Shown here: positions 27,714-36,451 of the stretch, piece by piece
Numbering within the stretch: the stretch's first letter is position 1
How the letters are laid out: each line of letters opens with the position of its first letter
The notes under the pieces: model-generated
Told to the model about the DNA's origin: nothing
The model's database searches: none
Seen by the model: the letters and a program-made list of their open reading frames with translations, nothing else
Assembly: GCF_017354945.1 (NCBI RefSeq)
Contig: NZ_CP071503.1
Span: 2,418,001 to 2,482,000, forward strand
DNA from: Shewanella avicenniae
GTDB taxonomy: Bacteria; Pseudomonadota; Gammaproteobacteria; Enterobacterales; Shewanellaceae
Reading direction: 5' to 3'
Length of the DNA: 64,000 bases
Translations under genes and position numbers: made by a program

Positions 27714-29870
27714 TTACATAAACCGCAATTGCAACGTTATCCCTAACTGGCGCGGATCACCGTAGCGAATATATTGTTTATCGGCCCAGCCTTGGTCTGG
27801 CTCGTTACCGAAATAGAAACCTCGAACGCCGTATTGTTTATCGGTCAGATTGCGGCCCCACAGATAGAGCGCCCATGATTCCGCATCATAGCCCAGTTTT
27901 GCATTGATGATGCTATACGGCTTTGATTGGGAGTCGTTGCTATCTGAATAATAGAACTTACTCTTACCACTGGCATTGAGGTTAGCAAACCAACCCAGAT
28001 CACTGTGCCAGCTGGCGCCGAGGCTGTATGTCCAGTGCGGTGAATGGGCTAACTCACGGCCGGTTAAATCCACATTCGCGCCGTATTTATCTTGGTATTG
28101 ATAATCACCATACTCGGCACGCAGATAGCCAACACTGCCATAGAGCTCAAGACTATCGCTGGCAGCCCAATTGCCCTCAAACTCAGCACCATAGTTTTTC
28201 GAGCTGCCGGCATTTTCGGTGAACAAAATAAAGCGTTGTGGATCATCAGGATTTTGCAGTGATGCAGCCACTTGCTGATCTTGACGATCCATATAAAACA
28301 CTGACAAGCGGGTGTTTGCTGCGCCTTCTAACCAATAGGATTTAAGGCCAACTTCGTAGTTGTAGAGAATTTCTGTGTCGAACTCTTTTTTGTTCGATAG
28401 CGTGGCAGGAAGTGTCATATTAAACCCGCCCGCTTTATAACCGCGCGCGAGGCGGATATAGGCGTCTTGGGTGTCGCTCAACTGTTTGGTGAGCGCAATA
28501 TGGCCGCCCCACATAGTTTCGCTAGGGTCAAAATTATCATTATTGGTATCGCTGTAATCGCTGCTGCGACGCTCGACTCGTGCCCCCAATGATAGACTGT
28601 ATCCAGCGGAGAATGCAGTGTCTAACTGACCAAAAACGGCATAGTTGTCAGCATCATACTGAGAGACTAACACTTCGTCAGGCCAGCCGTTGTACTCTGA
28701 GTAAAGATCGTTATCTTCACTCAAATTCATCAAATATGCCCCCAGCAACCAATCGGTTGAGCCGCCAAAAATCTTGCCCGCTTCTTTGGAGCTTAACCGC
28801 AGTTCTTGCGACAAAGTTTTACGCTCGCCCTGCTGATCCCAAAAATAGTCGTATTCGCAAGCCTCACCGTCACAATCAAGGCTGGCCCAATACTCAGGAT
28901 TCGCCCAATCGCCATCAAAGCTATAACCGTGATCCGAGTTAGTGAAACTTGTCAGCGAAACAAACTTAGCGGCCGCAAAGCCGTCATAGGTGATTTTAAT
29001 GCTGGCGCCGGTGGTCTTTTGGTTGTCTTTCCCAGGTTGGTCGCTCAGGCTAGTGTCGCCGTTGTTATCGAGCGTCCACGCGTCATAGCCGTTATCAAAG
29101 TCGGCGAACATTAGCGTGGTATCAACTTGAAGATTATCACTGGCAAACCAACGCAGTTTTAAGCGTGCGCTCAGTTCATCCCGTTGATTGGTATCGTCAC
29201 GATTGAGGTAGCTATTGTCCATGTAGCCATTTTGCTGATGCTGTTGCACCGCGAGGCGATAAAGCAATTTATCACTTAACGGCCCAGAGCTGAAACCACT
29301 CAAGGTACGCAGCTCATCATCCCCGACCGAGAATTCAAGCCCATGCTCGGGCGTGTCAGTCGGGTCATTACTTTTCAGATAAATCAGCCCCGCCAACGCA
29401 TTAGCACCATAACGCGTGCCTTGTGGCCCGCGCAGCACTTCAAACTGCTGCAAATCGTACATGCTTGACACCATGCCAAGCCCTGATAAATCGATGTCAT
29501 CGATAATAAAACCAACAGAGGAGTTTGGTGCGCCTTTGTATTCCTCTTGCTCACCTACGCCGCGAATTTGGAAATAACGCGGCCGAGAGCTACCGCCAGA
29601 CCAGTTGAAGTTGGCAATATTGTTGATCATATCTTCAAAATGCTCAGCGCCTTGATCTTCAATGCGTTGCTGCCCAATCACGGTCACGCTGGCAGGCAAC
29701 TGGTCAACGCGGGTTTCACGAAAGTCGGAGCTGACCACCATGTGCTCAATCACGCCAGTATCGGGCAGATTATTTTGCCCATCGGCAGCAACATCATTGG
29801 CAAAAACAGGGATGGCAAAAGCCTGCACTATGGCGCTGGCAAGCAATGTGGGAATAAAGACTTTGTTCAT
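27714..29870 (-). CDS. Thiamine-regulated TonB-dependent receptor (OMR1-type)
   Basis: 718 aa outer membrane receptor. Signal peptide ending PVFA, TonB box region HMVVSSDF, plug with FQIRGVGEQEEYKGAPNS, then VLRGPQGTRYGANALAGLIYL, and a barrel ending GITLQLRFM. It lies directly downstream of a TPP riboswitch and heads an operon for thiamine binding, inner membrane transport and phosphorylation, so thiamine or thiamine phosphates are the probable ligand. This corresponds to the omr1 gene described in THI-box comparative genomics. Its RBS is inside a hairpin. Confidence 0.9.
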   Translation of the reverse strand: MNKVFIPTLLASAIVQAFAIPVFANDVAADGQNNLPDTGVIEHMVVSSDFRETRVDQLPASVTVIGQQRIEDQGAEHFEDMINNIANFNWSGGSSRPRYFQIRGVGEQEEYKGAPNSSVGFIIDDIDLSGLGMVSSMYDLQQFEVLRGPQGTRYGANALAGLIYLKSNDPTDTPEHGLEFSVGDDELRTLSGFSSGPLSDKLLYRLAVQQHQQNGYMDNSYLNRDDTNQRDELSARLKLRWFASDNLQVDTTLMFADFDNGYDAWTLDNNGDTSLSDQPGKDNQKTTGASIKITYDGFAAAKFVSLTSFTNSDHGYSFDGDWANPEYWASLDCDGEACEYDYFWDQQGERKTLSQELRLSSKEAGKIFGGSTDWLLGAYLMNLSEDNDLYSEYNGWPDEVLVSQYDADNYAVFGQLDTAFSAGYSLSLGARVERRSSDYSDTNNDNFDPSETMWGGHIALTKQLSDTQDAYIRLARGYKAGGFNMTLPATLSNKKEFDTEILYNYEVGLKSYWLEGAANTRLSVFYMDRQDQQVAASLQNPDDPQRFILFTENAGSSKNYGAEFEGNWAASDSLELYGSVGYLRAEYGDYQYQDKYGANVDLTGRELAHSPHWTYSLGASWHSDLGWFANLNASGKSKFYYSDSNDSQSKPYSIINAKLGYDAESWALYLWGRNLTDKQYGVRGFYFGNEPDQGWADKQYIRYGDPRQLGITLQLRFM

Positions 29871-29872
29871 TT

Positions 29873-29900
29873 GGACCTCAAATTTATACGTTTGAGATCC
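29873..29900 (-). promoter_or_regulatory. RBS-containing hairpin before the thiamine receptor
   Basis: GGATCTCAAA pairs with TTTGAGGTCC (one mismatch, 8-nt loop), and the TTGAGG half is the Shine-Dalgarno of the receptor gene. This fits an expression platform in which the SD is sequestered when TPP is bound. Confidence 0.65.
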
Positions 29901-29938
29901 GGCATGCTGATTAGCGGTTGGATAATGTGCGAATTGTG

Positions 29939-30032
29939 GCCCATTCCTACGCCGGTACTAGCCGGATCAGGTTCTAAGGGTTCGCAGTATCTGCGTCTCA
30001 GTCTGCCGATAAAATCGACAAACACCCCTTGG
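29939..30032 (-). promoter_or_regulatory. TPP riboswitch (THI box)
   Basis: Read on the minus strand: AAGGGGTG at the 5' side, then CAGACTGAGA (J3/2-type CUGAGA motif), ACCCTTAGAACCTGATCCGG (the conserved ACCUGAUC core) and the 3' segment CGGCGTAGGAATGG, the classic THI-box end. Order and spacing match the TPP aptamer. It senses thiamine pyrophosphate and should repress the downstream thiamine uptake genes when TPP is abundant. Confidence 0.95.
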
Positions 30033-30165
30033 CGCGGTCAAGTATACATAAAATTAGCGCGAAGAAAATAGCCCTGATGCAAATTTGTATGACAAATCAC
30101 TCCAGCCACCAAACGAGCAAATTGACGGTATCACTCAAAATGAGTGACCAGCTAACGCAGCATAT

Positions 30166-30570
30166 TTACCCAAATCCATTGCGTTTGGGCGCAGTAACTC
30201 CGCTTTTGTGCCACTCGAGCTGCTCTTCACAAAATATCTGGGCGTCTACCGTTTTGGATGGCTCGTCATGCAAACTGCCTGCGGGCACAATCAGGTATTT
30301 TTGGTTTTTAATCAAAAATGGTAAGCCAGAACCACACTCGCTGCAGAACACTTTGGAAAATGCGCGAGTGGGATGGTCATAACGCTTGAGCTTGTCTTGG
30401 CCACTTAACCAGGTGATATTATCGGGCGCAGTAAACAGATTGGCCGCATGCGCCGAGCCAGTTAACTTGCGGCATTGCTCGCAGTAACAGAAATAAAAGC
30501 GACGAAAATCATCCATCACACTGAAACTTACGCTGCCACAGCAGCATCCACCCAAAAGCACTTTCGCCAT
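30166..30570 (-). CDS. GFA/CENP-V family zinc protein
   Basis: About 134 aa. Zinc-binding cysteines appear as GGCCCGSV, CYCEQCRKLTG and FCSECGSGLPF, the pattern of the glutathione-dependent formaldehyde-activating (GFA) family. Despite the name, most members have no proven enzyme activity, so formaldehyde metabolism should not be assumed. There are three tandem ATGs (30576, 30573, 30570); the last has the best spacing from AGGGA. Confidence 0.86.
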   Translation of the reverse strand: MAKVLLGGCCCGSVSFSVMDDFRRFYFCYCEQCRKLTGSAHAANLFTAPDNITWLSGQDKLKRYDHPTRAFSKVFCSECGSGLPFLIKNQKYLIVPAGSLHDEPSKTVDAQIFCEEQLEWHKSGVTAPKRNGFG

Positions 30571-30576
30571 CATCAT

Positions 30577-30935
30577 TCCCTGTCGAAGATAGTTTTAGCC
30601 TTAGGGTAAAGAGCCAACCGCGATAACTCAATGATGCAAAAGTGTTACTTGACACCATTTTTTAACAATCTCTACAGCGATTAAATTGTGGCAACAAACG
30701 CACATAGCTAGATGTTTAAATAAAACACAACTTATTGATTAATATGATTTTAAATGTGATTAGCAACCGTGTTTTTACTACAGCGACCATTGAGTTTGGC
30801 AGTCAATTTCAGCGCTATACTTGAACTTACACATTCCGGCCTCATACCGATTAGAAAGGTATTGAGCTCACGCTTAATGCCGCCACTAACTCATAAAGTT
30901 AGCTTGGACAACTAAACAAGGAAGAGGAGAATCTT
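30577..30935. other. Divergent promoter region, GFA gene / aldo-keto reductase gene
   Basis: 359 bp, AT-rich in the middle. A small hairpin CTAACT-cataa-AGTTAG sits at about 30886-30902, and GGAAGAGGAG forms the SD of the reductase gene. A TATACT -10-like hexamer lies near 30819. I recognise no operator. Confidence 0.4.
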
Positions 30936-31796
30936 ATGATTTTGGAACAAAACTATACGCTTGCTAATGGTGTGCAAATCCCTAAATTGGCACTCGGCAC
31001 CTGGATGATCAGCGACGAAGATGTTGGCGCCGCCGTGACGGCAGCACTGAAACTTGGCTATCGCCATATCGATACCGCCCAAGCATATGGCAACGAAGCG
31101 GGTGTCGGTGCGGCGATTAACGCCTCCAATATCAAACGTGAAGCAATCTTCCTCACCACCAAATTAGCCGCTGAAGTAAAAAGCTACGATGAAGCGGTAG
31201 CCTCAATTGATGGCTCTTTGGCACGTTTAGGGCTGGATTACATCGATTTGATGATTATTCACAGCCCACAACCTTGGGCAAAATTCGGTGGTGAAGACCG
31301 CTACTTTAAAGGCAACCGCGAAGCGTGGCGCGCGCTGGAAGATGCACAAAAAGCCGGTAAAATCCGCGCCATTGGCCTGTCTAATTTCCAACAACAAGAT
31401 ATCGATAATATTCTTGAAGCTTGCAAGGTGAAACCGGTTATCAACCAAATTCTGGCGCATATCACTAACGTACCGACTGAGCTAATCAAGTACTCACAAG
31501 ATAAAGGCATGGTGGTTGAAGCTTACTCCCCAGTGGGCCATGGCGAGCTGTTTAAAAACGAGCAAATTAAAGCGATGGCAGACAAATACCAAGTGTCGAT
31601 CCCACAATTGGCGATCCGCTATCTGCTGCAATTAGGCTTGTTACCACTGCCAAAAACGGCCAACCCTGCGCACATGCAAAAAAACGCTGACGTGAATTTT
31701 GAAATCAGCGCCGATGATATGGCAACCCTTACTAGCATGGAACGAATTAAAGATTACGGTGCAGCAAGCGGCTTCCCTGTGTATCGCCAAGAGTAA
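30936..31796 (+). CDS. Aldo/keto reductase
   Basis: 286 aa, NADPH-dependent (beta/alpha)8 barrel. The catalytic tetrad is in place: Asp in RHIDTAQAYG, Tyr of the same motif, Lys in LTTKLA and His in MIIHSPQPW. The family signatures LSNFQQQDI and the C-terminal phosphate-binding LPKTANPAHMQKNADV are present. It is close to the 2,5-diketo-D-gluconate reductase/YtbE-type group, but the carbonyl substrate is unknown. Strong SD, own terminator, single-gene unit. Confidence 0.92.
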   Translation: MILEQNYTLANGVQIPKLALGTWMISDEDVGAAVTAALKLGYRHIDTAQAYGNEAGVGAAINASNIKREAIFLTTKLAAEVKSYDEAVASIDGSLARLGLDYIDLMIIHSPQPWAKFGGEDRYFKGNREAWRALEDAQKAGKIRAIGLSNFQQQDIDNILEACKVKPVINQILAHITNVPTELIKYSQDKGMVVEAYSPVGHGELFKNEQIKAMADKYQVSIPQLAIRYLLQLGLLPLPKTANPAHMQKNADVNFEISADDMATLTSMERIKDYGAASGFPVYRQE

Positions 31797-31826
31797 TCAT
31801 TGTCTGTGATTTAAGCCGATTAACAA

Positions 31827-31867
31827 GCCTCGTTTTGTACGCCAACAGCAATCAAAACGAGGCGTTT
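31827..31867 (+). terminator. Terminator of the aldo-keto reductase gene
   Basis: An 11-bp stem GCCTCGTTTTG / CAAAACGAGGC with a 15-nt loop, followed by GTTTTC. Confidence 0.85.
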
Positions 31868-32044
31868 TCTGCACTAAATCTCATCAACATATCAATCGGT
31901 TACAAAGATATTTCCATTGCTCAGCAGAATTGCTAGGATGCGCCCTTCTCTTGTCATAGAGAACAATCGTTCCGCCAACTTTCAAGGTAATGACAACTGG
32001 TCATGGATGGCGGAATTGCAGATATGTTAGATAAGGACATTGAT

Positions 32045-32668
32045 ATGAAACGGCAATTCTCAGCGCTGCTCGTTGCAGCCGCCGCATTAATCTCTCAGCA
32101 AGCTTTAGCCACCACAGCTGAAAAACCCCAATCCGATTTTTACCTCGGTGCCAACATTGGTTACGGCATCAATCTTCTGCCTGGTTACGATGGCAACAAA
32201 GGGGTTTATGGCATAACCGCAGGCTGGCAACTCGATGATATTTGGGCAATCGAATCAGATTTTCACTATTGGCATGGTAGCCAAGAGTTTCCGCAAGTTG
32301 AACCAGTTGGCGTGAGCGATGGTTCTACCGTTTACAACGTTGCCAACTTCAACGTGGACACCAATACCTACGCGTTAGATATTGCAGCCAAAGCGCGTTA
32401 CGTTTTTACACCAACGTTTCAAGCCTTTGTAAAACTCGGCTATAGCTACATTCATTCCAAAACCGACGCTGATATTTCATATGCAGACAACGTCAGTAGC
32501 GCAGTGCTGCACGCATCGTTTTCAGATAGCAGCTTTCGACCAGTGATGAGCGTTGGATTGCAGTCCGATTATGGACGCTACTTCAGCACACTTACCGTCA
32601 ATAAGTTCGTTGCCGATGATGAGTTTGACCTCAGCGCCGTATCCGTGGGTTTTGGTTACCGCTTCTAA
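32045..32668 (+). CDS. Small outer membrane beta-barrel protein
   Basis: About 207 aa. Signal peptide MKRQFSALLVAAAALISQQALA; the mature part alternates in the style of an eight-stranded OmpA/OmpX-like barrel (SDFYLGANIGYG, GITAGWQLDDIWAIESDFHYW, KARYVFTPTFQAFVKLGYSYI) and ends VSVGFGYRF with the terminal aromatic. The ATG at 32045 has AAGGA 7 nt upstream; an earlier in-frame ATG at 32003 would spoil the signal peptide. Function unknown. A weak hairpin GGTGGG/CCCACC (32678-32703) follows. Confidence 0.82.
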   Translation: MKRQFSALLVAAAALISQQALATTAEKPQSDFYLGANIGYGINLLPGYDGNKGVYGITAGWQLDDIWAIESDFHYWHGSQEFPQVEPVGVSDGSTVYNVANFNVDTNTYALDIAAKARYVFTPTFQAFVKLGYSYIHSKTDADISYADNVSSAVLHASFSDSSFRPVMSVGLQSDYGRYFSTLTVNKFVADDEFDLSAVSVGFGYRF

Positions 32669-32705
32669 TCGAGGTTCGGTGGGTCGCTAGATTGCCGCCC
32701 ACCAT

Positions 32706-33467
32706 TTATTGGCTGGACTTAAGCACATGAAGTTGACTGATGGCGGCATTGATCCGCGCCATATCAGCGTCAGAGACAGATTTAGAGCAGATCACATGTC
32801 GCGTGGTCGGCTTAAGATTGACCGATGGGTATCGAATGATGGTGACCTTATCTGCCAATGCTGGAAATTGCACCACGAAACGTTCTAGCTCTTGCTGCTC
32901 AAAAAAACCGATATCGGCGCGTTGTTCCGCTAACAGTTGAAAATTACGTTGTTGATCGCCACGCATGTCAATTTTCTGGGCGGCCATGCTGGCAAATTTC
33001 TTTTCCAATGCAGAACTGTAGGCATAGCCCGCCTTAATCAATACGATAAGGGTGTCATCGGCGAGAATTCCGTCAATATCTTTGTGGTAAAAGCGGTCAA
33101 AATTGGCGTTTGGAAAAACGGCGAGATAATCGCGCTCAACGTAGGTAGGCAATGAAATTTTGCCCAACTGGTCCCGCTCCTCGGTGTAAATCCAATTCAC
33201 TAAACACAATGGATGATTATCGGTACTAAAGTAATGCTGTACGCGAGCAGAAGGCGCTTGCTCCCAGTGGTAAGGGATCTTGGCAGAGCGAAATACTTTT
33301 TCGCCGATCTCAAAGCTAATCCCATGCATCAGCCCTTGTTCATCTTGCCAAATAAAGGGAGGACGACCAGTAAAATAAAGCGCGATGTCCTTGGCTAACG
33401 CAGTATTCACGGCACTTAGGGTAGTGCAAATCAAAGCTGCTAAACCTATTAAGGAGCAATTTTGCAT
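32706..33467 (-). CDS. Periplasmic solute-binding (SBP_bac_3-like) protein
   Basis: 253 aa with signal peptide (ending NTALA). The mature start IALYFTGRPPFIWQDEQG followed by GISFEIGEKVF is typical of family 3 amino-acid binding folds, including orphan sensors. No permease or ATPase gene is nearby, so it may act as a stand-alone binding or sensing protein. The ATG at 33467 is preceded by AAGGGAGGGG, a strong SD; the longer frame to 33509 would put the signal peptide internally. Confidence 0.78.
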   Translation of the reverse strand: MQNCSLIGLAALICTTLSAVNTALAKDIALYFTGRPPFIWQDEQGLMHGISFEIGEKVFRSAKIPYHWEQAPSARVQHYFSTDNHPLCLVNWIYTEERDQLGKISLPTYVERDYLAVFPNANFDRFYHKDIDGILADDTLIVLIKAGYAYSSALEKKFASMAAQKIDMRGDQQRNFQLLAEQRADIGFFEQQELERFVVQFPALADKVTIIRYPSVNLKPTTRHVICSKSVSDADMARINAAISQLHVLKSSQ

Positions 33468-33605
33468 ATCCCCTCCCTTGAACGACACTGTCACTGCTAG
33501 AAATATCAAACGCTTTTGAAATTATTAATGAAAAGGTAGCACTGCGTATTTTTACAACTACGCAAGCATGGTTAAAGGATAGTCTATTCTACTGTGAATT
33601 GACGC

Positions 33606-34343
33606 TTATTGACGCGCATAAATCTCATTGATCTCGCCACGTAAAATCATCATTTCAAATTGATGCTGCAACTTAGCGATAAACTCTTGATCACCTGCCA
33701 CTTTCGAAAACCCGTAATAGATTGGCATCTTGTTGGGATAATAGAAGGTGGCATATTGATAGTCGCTGTAGTTGATATCTCTGAAGGCTTTTTCAATGCT
33801 TAATTTATCGATAACAGCAATAAAATCAAAACGTTTTGCGGCAAACATTTTCACTAGATTGGCATCGTCGGCGGCAGTTGTGCGCGATAGGCGATCATCG
33901 TGATTTATAAATTCAGAGTAATAGGTACCGAGTTTCACACCCAATTGACTTTTAAATAACTGTTGTTCATTCAACAGGTCATTATTTTTATGGGTAACAA
34001 ATAGGATCGGTTTAGGCTCAACCGCAACAGGGCCAATAAACGAGGTAAATTCTTCACGCTCTTTGTTGTAAATCAGCCGCGGCACAATATGCGTCTGACC
34101 AATGCGAATATCCCGCATGGTGCGCGGAAACGGCTTGTCTTGCCATTCGATTTTGCAACCAGCCCGCTCACAAGCGGTTTCAAGCAGTTCCACTAATGGC
34201 CCTTCAAAACTGCCAGGGGTATTGCCGTAACGCATTTCAGGCGGACGCGGACGGAAGTCGGCTTTTAACACCACTAGCTCTGTGGCTAACACCGCAAACG
34301 GTAGCAACATTAACCAGAGTAATAAGCGAGTAAAACAACGCAT
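33606..34343 (-). CDS. Periplasmic solute-binding (SBP_bac_3-like) protein, second copy
   Basis: 245 aa with a clear signal peptide (MRCFTRLLLWLMLLPFAVLA). It has the fold signature YGNTPGSFEGPLVELLETA, KPFPRTMRDIRIGQTHIVPRL (two segments) and the hinge VKLGTYYSEF. Two Cys (ACERAGCKIEW) may pair. It lies 138 bp upstream of the other SBP-like gene on the same strand; the two are only distantly alike. No transporter subunits nearby. Confidence 0.78.
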   Translation of the reverse strand: MRCFTRLLLWLMLLPFAVLATELVVLKADFRPRPPEMRYGNTPGSFEGPLVELLETACERAGCKIEWQDKPFPRTMRDIRIGQTHIVPRLIYNKEREEFTSFIGPVAVEPKPILFVTHKNNDLLNEQQLFKSQLGVKLGTYYSEFINHDDRLSRTTAADDANLVKMFAAKRFDFIAVIDKLSIEKAFRDINYSDYQYATFYYPNKMPIYYGFSKVAGDQEFIAKLQHQFEMMILRGEINEIYARQ

Positions 34344-34455
34344 AATTAGGCCAAAATATCAATGCAATGCTTAGAAAATAGTCAAGCCTCACATTATGTG
34401 CCACTCACCTTTGGTATTAAATTTTGATGACAACTAAGCCGTTATTTTCACAGCG

Positions 34456-34800
34456 TTAATAATGATAACTCACACTTAAACGTAGCTTTCTCGGCTCTAC
34501 AGGATGAAAGTGTGAATCTTCAACACCATCGTTCGCTTCATTCGGCAATAGTGATTCATACCAGTAGTCAATGTCATGCTCGGCCCGATCGAATAGATTG
34601 AGCACTTCCGCTTTCAGATCCCACTATTGCCAACGATAGCCCAGCGATAGGTTTACCAGCGTAGTCGCATCCGCTTCGTGCTGTTTAAAACTGTCTAACA
34701 CGCGTTTCCCCAAAGGTCGGTTGGAGCGAATAATTCGAGCCAATAAACCAAGCGAATAGACCAAGCGTTCACCGGCAGACGCTGGGATTAACAGGACAGA
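34456..34800 (-). pseudogene. Remnant of a TonB-dependent receptor C-terminus
   Basis: In one minus-strand frame the DNA reads AGERLVYSLGLLARIIRSNR, then a segment with LVNLSLGYRWQ, an in-frame TAG at 34624-34626, then WDLKAEVLNLFDRAEHDIDY and a C-terminus ending KLRLSVSYHY. The LNLFDR motif and the terminal aromatic strand are those of TonB-receptor barrels. Only about 115 codons remain; the upstream part is absent and the frame runs into the end of the response regulator gene. It is the decayed 3' end of a former receptor gene. Confidence 0.85.
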
Positions 34801-35324
34801 TCATGACGAATCGGCGCGTACTTCTGCAACTTGCGCTGCAGGGTGCGACGATGCAGCCCTAACGCCTTGGCTGTGGCGGAGATATTGCCATCATGGGCTA
34901 ACAACACCCGTTGGATATGTTCCCATTCCACTTGTGAAGGTGTCATTGGCAGTGGTTCAGCAATGGGCTGTGGCGTATTTTGTAGCCGCTGCACCAGCTC
35001 GATTAAGCCTACTGGCTTGGCAAGATAATCGGTTGCGCCACGCTTCATGGCTTCAACCGTGGTCGCCACACTGGCGTAGCCGGTTAACATGATTAAGTGC
35101 TGCGGATGAAAGCGCTGTTTTAACGCCTGAATTCCATCCAAACCGGATTCATGATCCAACATCATATCTAACAAAATGGCGTAAACGCTGTCATGGCTTA
35201 GAGCGAGCGCTTGTTTAATCGAACTGCAAATATCAACTTCAAACGCAGTGGCATTGAGCAAGCGCCGTTTTAAAACAGCCAAATAAGTTTCATCATCATC
35301 GATAATCAAAATCCGCTCAGACAT
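34788..35324 (-). CDS. Response regulator, RegA/PrrA/ActR type
   Basis: 178 aa. Receiver domain with acidic cluster IIDDDE, phosphoacceptor D53 (LLDMM), Thr in MLTGYAS and Lys in YLAKPVG; then a short linker and a Fis-like helix-turn-helix (LLAHDGNISATAKALGLHRR and TLQRKLQKY). This two-domain layout without an AAA+ domain is that of RegA/PrrA. It overlaps the sensor kinase gene by 8 nt, and its 3' end overlaps the receptor remnant. Confidence 0.88.
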   Translation of the reverse strand: MSERILIIDDDETYLAVLKRRLLNATAFEVDICSSIKQALALSHDSVYAILLDMMLDHESGLDGIQALKQRFHPQHLIMLTGYASVATTVEAMKRGATDYLAKPVGLIELVQRLQNTPQPIAEPLPMTPSQVEWEHIQRVLLAHDGNISATAKALGLHRRTLQRKLQKYAPIRHDLSC

Positions 35325-36381
35325 TGGCCACCACCGGAATGGAAATCACCGTCAACACTTCCAGTGCATGCTGTTGCCAATGCACTGTGCCGCCAAATTT
35401 TTCGATAGTGGCATTGCTCAGTGCCGCGCCAATCCCATGACCATTGCCGCTTTCCACAAAGCTCAGGCCTAAGTTTTTCAACGCCTGTGGCGATAACGGC
35501 TGCGCCATATTGGTAATTTGCAGTTGCCATTCACCTTGATGCAGTTGGCTACGAATCGTCACTTTCGGTTGATTTGTTTGCTCCGCCGCTTCGCAGGCAT
35601 TGATGATCATATTGGTCAGTGCCGGTAATAAGGTGCCATCGGCTTTCACTAACGCGGTTTGCTCGCCACTGAGCCAATGCCAGTGGATTAACGCCTCCGG
35701 TCTGGCCACCAGCAACAGATGTTGTAGCGAACGCCACATTTTACGCACATCCATCACCACAGTGCGTTGCTCGCGCACATCATCGGCCACAGTGCGCCAT
35801 TGCGCCAGTTGCTGTTCAATCCGTTTAAATTGCTCGGAAATTTCGGCCAGTTGTGGCGAAGTTTGCGGTTGCTCTAATGCTTCTTCAAGCAATAAGTGAA
35901 TGGATTGCACTGGGGTGGCAACATCGTGGGTTAACTGCGCCGCGGCAGTGCCGATCGCTAACAGCTGTTCATTACGCAGTTGCCGTTCACGCAGGGTGCG
36001 AATGGCATTTTCGCGCTGCTGAATTTGCTGCCGGAAATAGGTGATCACAGCGGCAATCACCAGACTGGTCAGCACAAAGCCGAACACCATACCGTAATAG
36101 TGATGCAGCATCTGACCATGCTGAGATAACTGTAGTAGCAAGAGTTGGATCAATTGCGCGCTAACGCTAATGGCCAAAATCGACACCGCAACCCACCACG
36201 GCAGCAGCATAAATGCCAAGACGACAGGAACGAGCAGCACCGCACTGAAGGGGTTACTGGCGGCACCATTGGCCGCCATCACGCTGTTAAGTGCGATGAC
36301 CTCAATCACTAACAACAACGCCATCCACCCCGGCGCGGGGCGACGACCTTGACGTAATGCGAGTAACAGCAGCAGTAACAT
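35317..36381 (-). CDS. Sensor histidine kinase, RegB/PrrB-like
   Basis: 354 aa. About four N-terminal TM helices with the RegB-like signature ASNPFSAVLLVPVVLAF (quinone-site region), then a coiled-coil and the H-box AAQLTHDVATPVQS with phospho-His at H152, N-box NMIINACEAAE and G-box GNGHGIGAALSN. The N-terminus looks short by two TM helices relative to RegB. No Cys occurs near the H-box, so the redox Cys described for RegB is absent. It follows the copper-type receptor by 70 bp on the same strand and is coupled to the regulator. Confidence 0.85.
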   Translation of the reverse strand: MLLLLLLALRQGRRPAPGWMALLLVIEVIALNSVMAANGAASNPFSAVLLVPVVLAFMLLPWWVAVSILAISVSAQLIQLLLLQLSQHGQMLHHYYGMVFGFVLTSLVIAAVITYFRQQIQQRENAIRTLRERQLRNEQLLAIGTAAAQLTHDVATPVQSIHLLLEEALEQPQTSPQLAEISEQFKRIEQQLAQWRTVADDVREQRTVVMDVRKMWRSLQHLLLVARPEALIHWHWLSGEQTALVKADGTLLPALTNMIINACEAAEQTNQPKVTIRSQLHQGEWQLQITNMAQPLSPQALKNLGLSFVESGNGHGIGAALSNATIEKFGGTVHWQQHALEVLTVISIPVVANV

Positions 36382-36451
36382 AAAAATTCCCTGACTCTGT
36401 AGCTGTGACTAGCTTACGCTAAATTGACCTCGATTGAGCACAACAATAGCG

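Noticed and set aside
29547..30071. Plus-strand frame across the thiamine receptor start
   Set aside because: It is antisense to the receptor N-terminus and the TPP riboswitch, both strongly supported.
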